This document shows positions 61,800-64,000 of a stretch of DNA of 64,000 nucleotides, in pieces. Source of the DNA: Hybos culiciformis (lineage: Eukaryota > Arthropoda > Insecta > Diptera > Hybotidae). The stretch is taken from positions 27,123,090 to 27,187,089 of the forward strand of contig OZ023274.1 in the NCBI GenBank assembly GCA_964007475.1, in the 5' to 3' direction. Positions within the stretch are counted from its first letter, which is position 1. Each line of letters begins with the position of its first letter. Both the position numbers and the translations under genes were made by a program. The notes beneath the pieces are model-generated. The model saw nothing but the letters and a program-made list of their open reading frames with translations. It was not told where the DNA came from and ran no database searches.

Positions 61800-63767
61800 A
61801 TGAATATCATTTGTTGTGAATGCCAAAATATTTTCATATCATCTGATATTTATTTTATCCATCTCAAAACAAATCACAGTAATCTTCAGCGGTTTAATTG
61901 TCAAAAATCGTTTCATAATTGTCATCGTGTTTTTTCAACTATATATAAGTATATAAATCATGTAAAACGTGATCACCTAAACATAAATAAAATAGATATG
62001 TCCACTAATTTCGTATTGGAAAATGATTTCAATACAGATCATTATCCTCAAAAAATAAAAGATCATACTACTATTCAGACAGATATTAATAGTGACATAA
62101 TACGGGTAATTCTTAAAACTATAAGTAATGAACGTATACCAAGAACTACTGCATTCGAAATTTTTAAATGTTTGTTTTCATTATTTGAAAAACACATTAA
62201 AAATATTTTACAGCTTTATAAATCTGACGATAATAACGATTTTGTTGTAGATATGTTATCATCTTTATTAGAACCGATGAAATTGAAATCGGAACATTTG
62301 ATTTTGAACCAGTTAAAAGTAATGAATGTTTTAGTAGAATTCAATTCGATTAAACTTGCTACGGAATGTAATCCAACTTATTCAGTTATGAACGATATAA
62401 GTACTGTCGAATTTAATTATTTCATTCATATTGTTAATATAAAACAATTATTCACTATATTTTTTTCTTCAACTGCTCTTTTAAAACAAATTGAGGAATA
62501 TACAGCTTATGTTGAAGGCTCTAGTTCGACAGTTATTTTAAATATAATTCAAACTAAATTTTGGAAAAATAAAAAAAATGAAATAAATCCAAATAATAAC
62601 AGAAATCTGTTACTCCTGCCGCTGTTAGTATATTTTGATGATTTTGAAGTTTTGAATCCATTAGGATCGCACAGTGGAATACAGAAACTCGGTGCAGTTT
62701 ATTTAAAACTAATGAGTCTTCCAGAATACTTAGTATCAAAACTATCGCACATTTTCTTAACAATGCTTTTCTTCACAGAAGACCGAAAAAAATTCGGCAA
62801 TAGTAACATATTTCGTCATTTGATAAAATTATTAAATTCTTTGCAGGAAGAAGGTATCCAAATTAATTATAAAAATTACTCCCTCGTAAAACTAATTCCT
62901 TGTTTAATAGTAGGTGACAATTTGGGCGTGAACTCTATTTTGGGGTTCACAGAATCATTTAATTCGGCATATTACTGTAGATTTTGTAAAAATAATATCA
63001 ATGAAATGAAATTCTTATTAAATGAACAACCTGACAAATTAAGAAACGTTGCTAACTATGAATCTGATTTAATAATAAAAGATACTAAAAAAACGGGTAT
63101 AAAAGAAAATTCTATATGGAATGAGCTTCAAAACTTTCACGTTACAAATAATTTTAGCGTGGATTGTATGCATGACTTACTCGAAGGCGTTTGTCACTAC
63201 GACCTATTATGTATACTTAAAATTTTTGTATTGGATAAAAAATATTTCAGTTTGCATGATTTAAATCAACGTATAGAATTTTTTAATTCTGGACCTTCAT
63301 CACAAAAACCACCTCTTTTTAATATAGACAGTTTTCAAAATAATAAATTAAAATTATCTGCATCAGAAATGTACATAATTATCAAATATTTTTCTTTAAT
63401 AATTGGAGATCTAATACCCGAGAATTCTATAGAATGGAATTTGTTTCAAGTTCTTAGAGAAATTATAACGATTACTTTTAGAAAGAAATTTCATATTGAC
63501 ACACGAAAATATTTCAAATACCTAATTGAGAGGCATAATTCGTTATATCTTGAAATATCAAATTCCCATTTAAAACCAAAATTTCATTTTTTAAACCATT
63601 ATGCCAGTGTGATGGAAAATATTGGCCCAGTAGTTGCTATCAGCTCAATGCGTTTTGAGGCACAACACCAAACTCATAAAAAATCTGCATATCTGTCAAA
63701 TAATAGGATAAACATTTTAAAAACATTAAATATAAAAATCAAATCCAAATTGCCAATATTTTATTAA
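61800..63767 (+). CDS. Zinc-finger DDE-type transposase-like protein (TNP2/KDZ-like), 655 codons
   Basis: One uninterrupted exon. The N-terminus has two C2H2-like fingers: C5/C8/H21/H26 and C34/C41/H54/H59. The body carries the blocks seen in a widespread arthropod transposase-like family: YFDDFEVLNPLGSHSG (residues 278-293), VGDNLGVNSILGF (371-383), YYCRFC (391-396), DCMHDLLEGV (455-464), KLSASEM (518-524), LKPKFHFLNHY (591-601) and SMRFEAQH (616-623). D280/D281, D373 and E620 are candidate acidic catalytic residues, by spacing only. The start is 16 bp after the end of the 2.6-kb TIR element. The frame stops at 63765-63767, but another frame continues open, so the C-terminus is probably truncated by a one-base shift. 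TNP2/CMC or KDZ membership is not resolved. Confidence 0.75.
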   Translation: MNIICCECQNIFISSDIYFIHLKTNHSNLQRFNCQKSFHNCHRVFSTIYKYINHVKRDHLNINKIDMSTNFVLENDFNTDHYPQKIKDHTTIQTDINSDIIRVILKTISNERIPRTTAFEIFKCLFSLFEKHIKNILQLYKSDDNNDFVVDMLSSLLEPMKLKSEHLILNQLKVMNVLVEFNSIKLATECNPTYSVMNDISTVEFNYFIHIVNIKQLFTIFFSSTALLKQIEEYTAYVEGSSSTVILNIIQTKFWKNKKNEINPNNNRNLLLLPLLVYFDDFEVLNPLGSHSGIQKLGAVYLKLMSLPEYLVSKLSHIFLTMLFFTEDRKKFGNSNIFRHLIKLLNSLQEEGIQINYKNYSLVKLIPCLIVGDNLGVNSILGFTESFNSAYYCRFCKNNINEMKFLLNEQPDKLRNVANYESDLIIKDTKKTGIKENSIWNELQNFHVTNNFSVDCMHDLLEGVCHYDLLCILKIFVLDKKYFSLHDLNQRIEFFNSGPSSQKPPLFNIDSFQNNKLKLSASEMYIIIKYFSLIIGDLIPENSIEWNLFQVLREIITITFRKKFHIDTRKYFKYLIERHNSLYLEISNSHLKPKFHFLNHYASVMENIGPVVAISSMRFEAQHQTHKKSAYLSNNRINILKTLNIKIKSKLPIFY

Positions 63768-64000
63768 ATTATGACGAGCTTTGTAACAATTATTTAACAC
63801 ATGGGTCATTAATCGAAATAGATATTTCAAATTTAAATAAGTTTAAAATTAAATTCAATATTAGAAAATCCATCAAGCAAACAAGGTGGTTAAACTATTT
63901 TGGTCTTAGTTTAAAGATAAACACAGTTATTTGCGTAGATTTATATGAAAATGGAGATCCTATGTTTGCAATTATTAATAATATTATTAAAAAAAAGGAC
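63746..64000 (+). CDS. Out-of-frame continuation of the transposase C-terminus, runs off the window
   Basis: Beginning inside the last codons of the 655-codon frame, the -1 frame is open for all 85 codons to the window edge (QIANILLNYDEL, later TRWLNYFGLSL and FAIINNIIKKKD). It reads like the natural continuation after NNRINILKTLNIK. The switch point lies in the A-run at 63733-63737, so one missing A would explain it. Confidence 0.6.

Overview
This is a very AT-rich insect nuclear genome window, roughly four-fifths A+T by eye and full of homopolymer A/T runs. Two observations point to an insect. The conceptual exons match the Rdl GABA-gated chloride channel very closely, including its duplicated third exon, and an AMPA-type glutamate receptor gene lies next to it. 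The Rdl residues ([15 protein letters not shown]) look more fly-like than bee- or aphid-like, so Diptera is my weak preference.

Layout. From 1 to about 29 kb lies the 5' half of Rdl on the minus strand. Six coding segments are resolved: exon 1 at 28420-28559, exon 2 at 21250-21347, two alternative third exons at 19158-19225 and 16419-16486, exon 4 at 7670-7896 and exon 5 at 6105-6187. All have GT/AG borders and compatible phases. They encode the signal peptide, most of the extracellular GABA-binding domain and the whole Cys-loop. The channel domain is outside the window to the left. Intron 1 holds a clean hAT-type MITE, two hammerhead-like motifs and a 200-N scaffold gap. From 29 to 45 kb there is mostly non-coding AT-rich DNA with an old dispersed repeat. 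From 45.2 to 54.6 kb lies the 3' half of an AMPA-class ionotropic glutamate receptor, also minus strand: five exons covering M1, pore, M3, S2, M4 and the C-terminal tail. Its ligand-binding S1 and N-terminal exons lie beyond 54.6 kb, presumably past the right edge.

From 55 to 64 kb the composition changes into a cluster of mobile DNA, probably inside an upstream intron of the glutamate receptor. It holds a 70-bp minisatellite, a MITE with about 60-bp inverted ends around a tRNA-like SINE core, an apparently intact nine-exon 529-residue gene (plus strand, SAMD3-like family), a 2.6-kb TIR element packed with GAC/GTC motifs that carries a broken DUF4806-like gene on the minus strand, and a 655-codon zinc-finger transposase-like gene on the plus strand. 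The 529-residue gene and the transposase gene are only about 110 bp apart once the inner element is subtracted, so I infer a large DNA transposon (TNP2/KDZ-like) with a smaller element nested in it. This nest is the part of the window most likely to be undescribed.

Other mobile DNA includes a 710-bp MULE-like MITE with a 9-bp target duplication, inserted into one copy of a dispersed repeat whose uninterrupted paralogue lies 11 kb away, and a near-perfect 116-bp-arm hairpin element at 51.55-51.82 kb.
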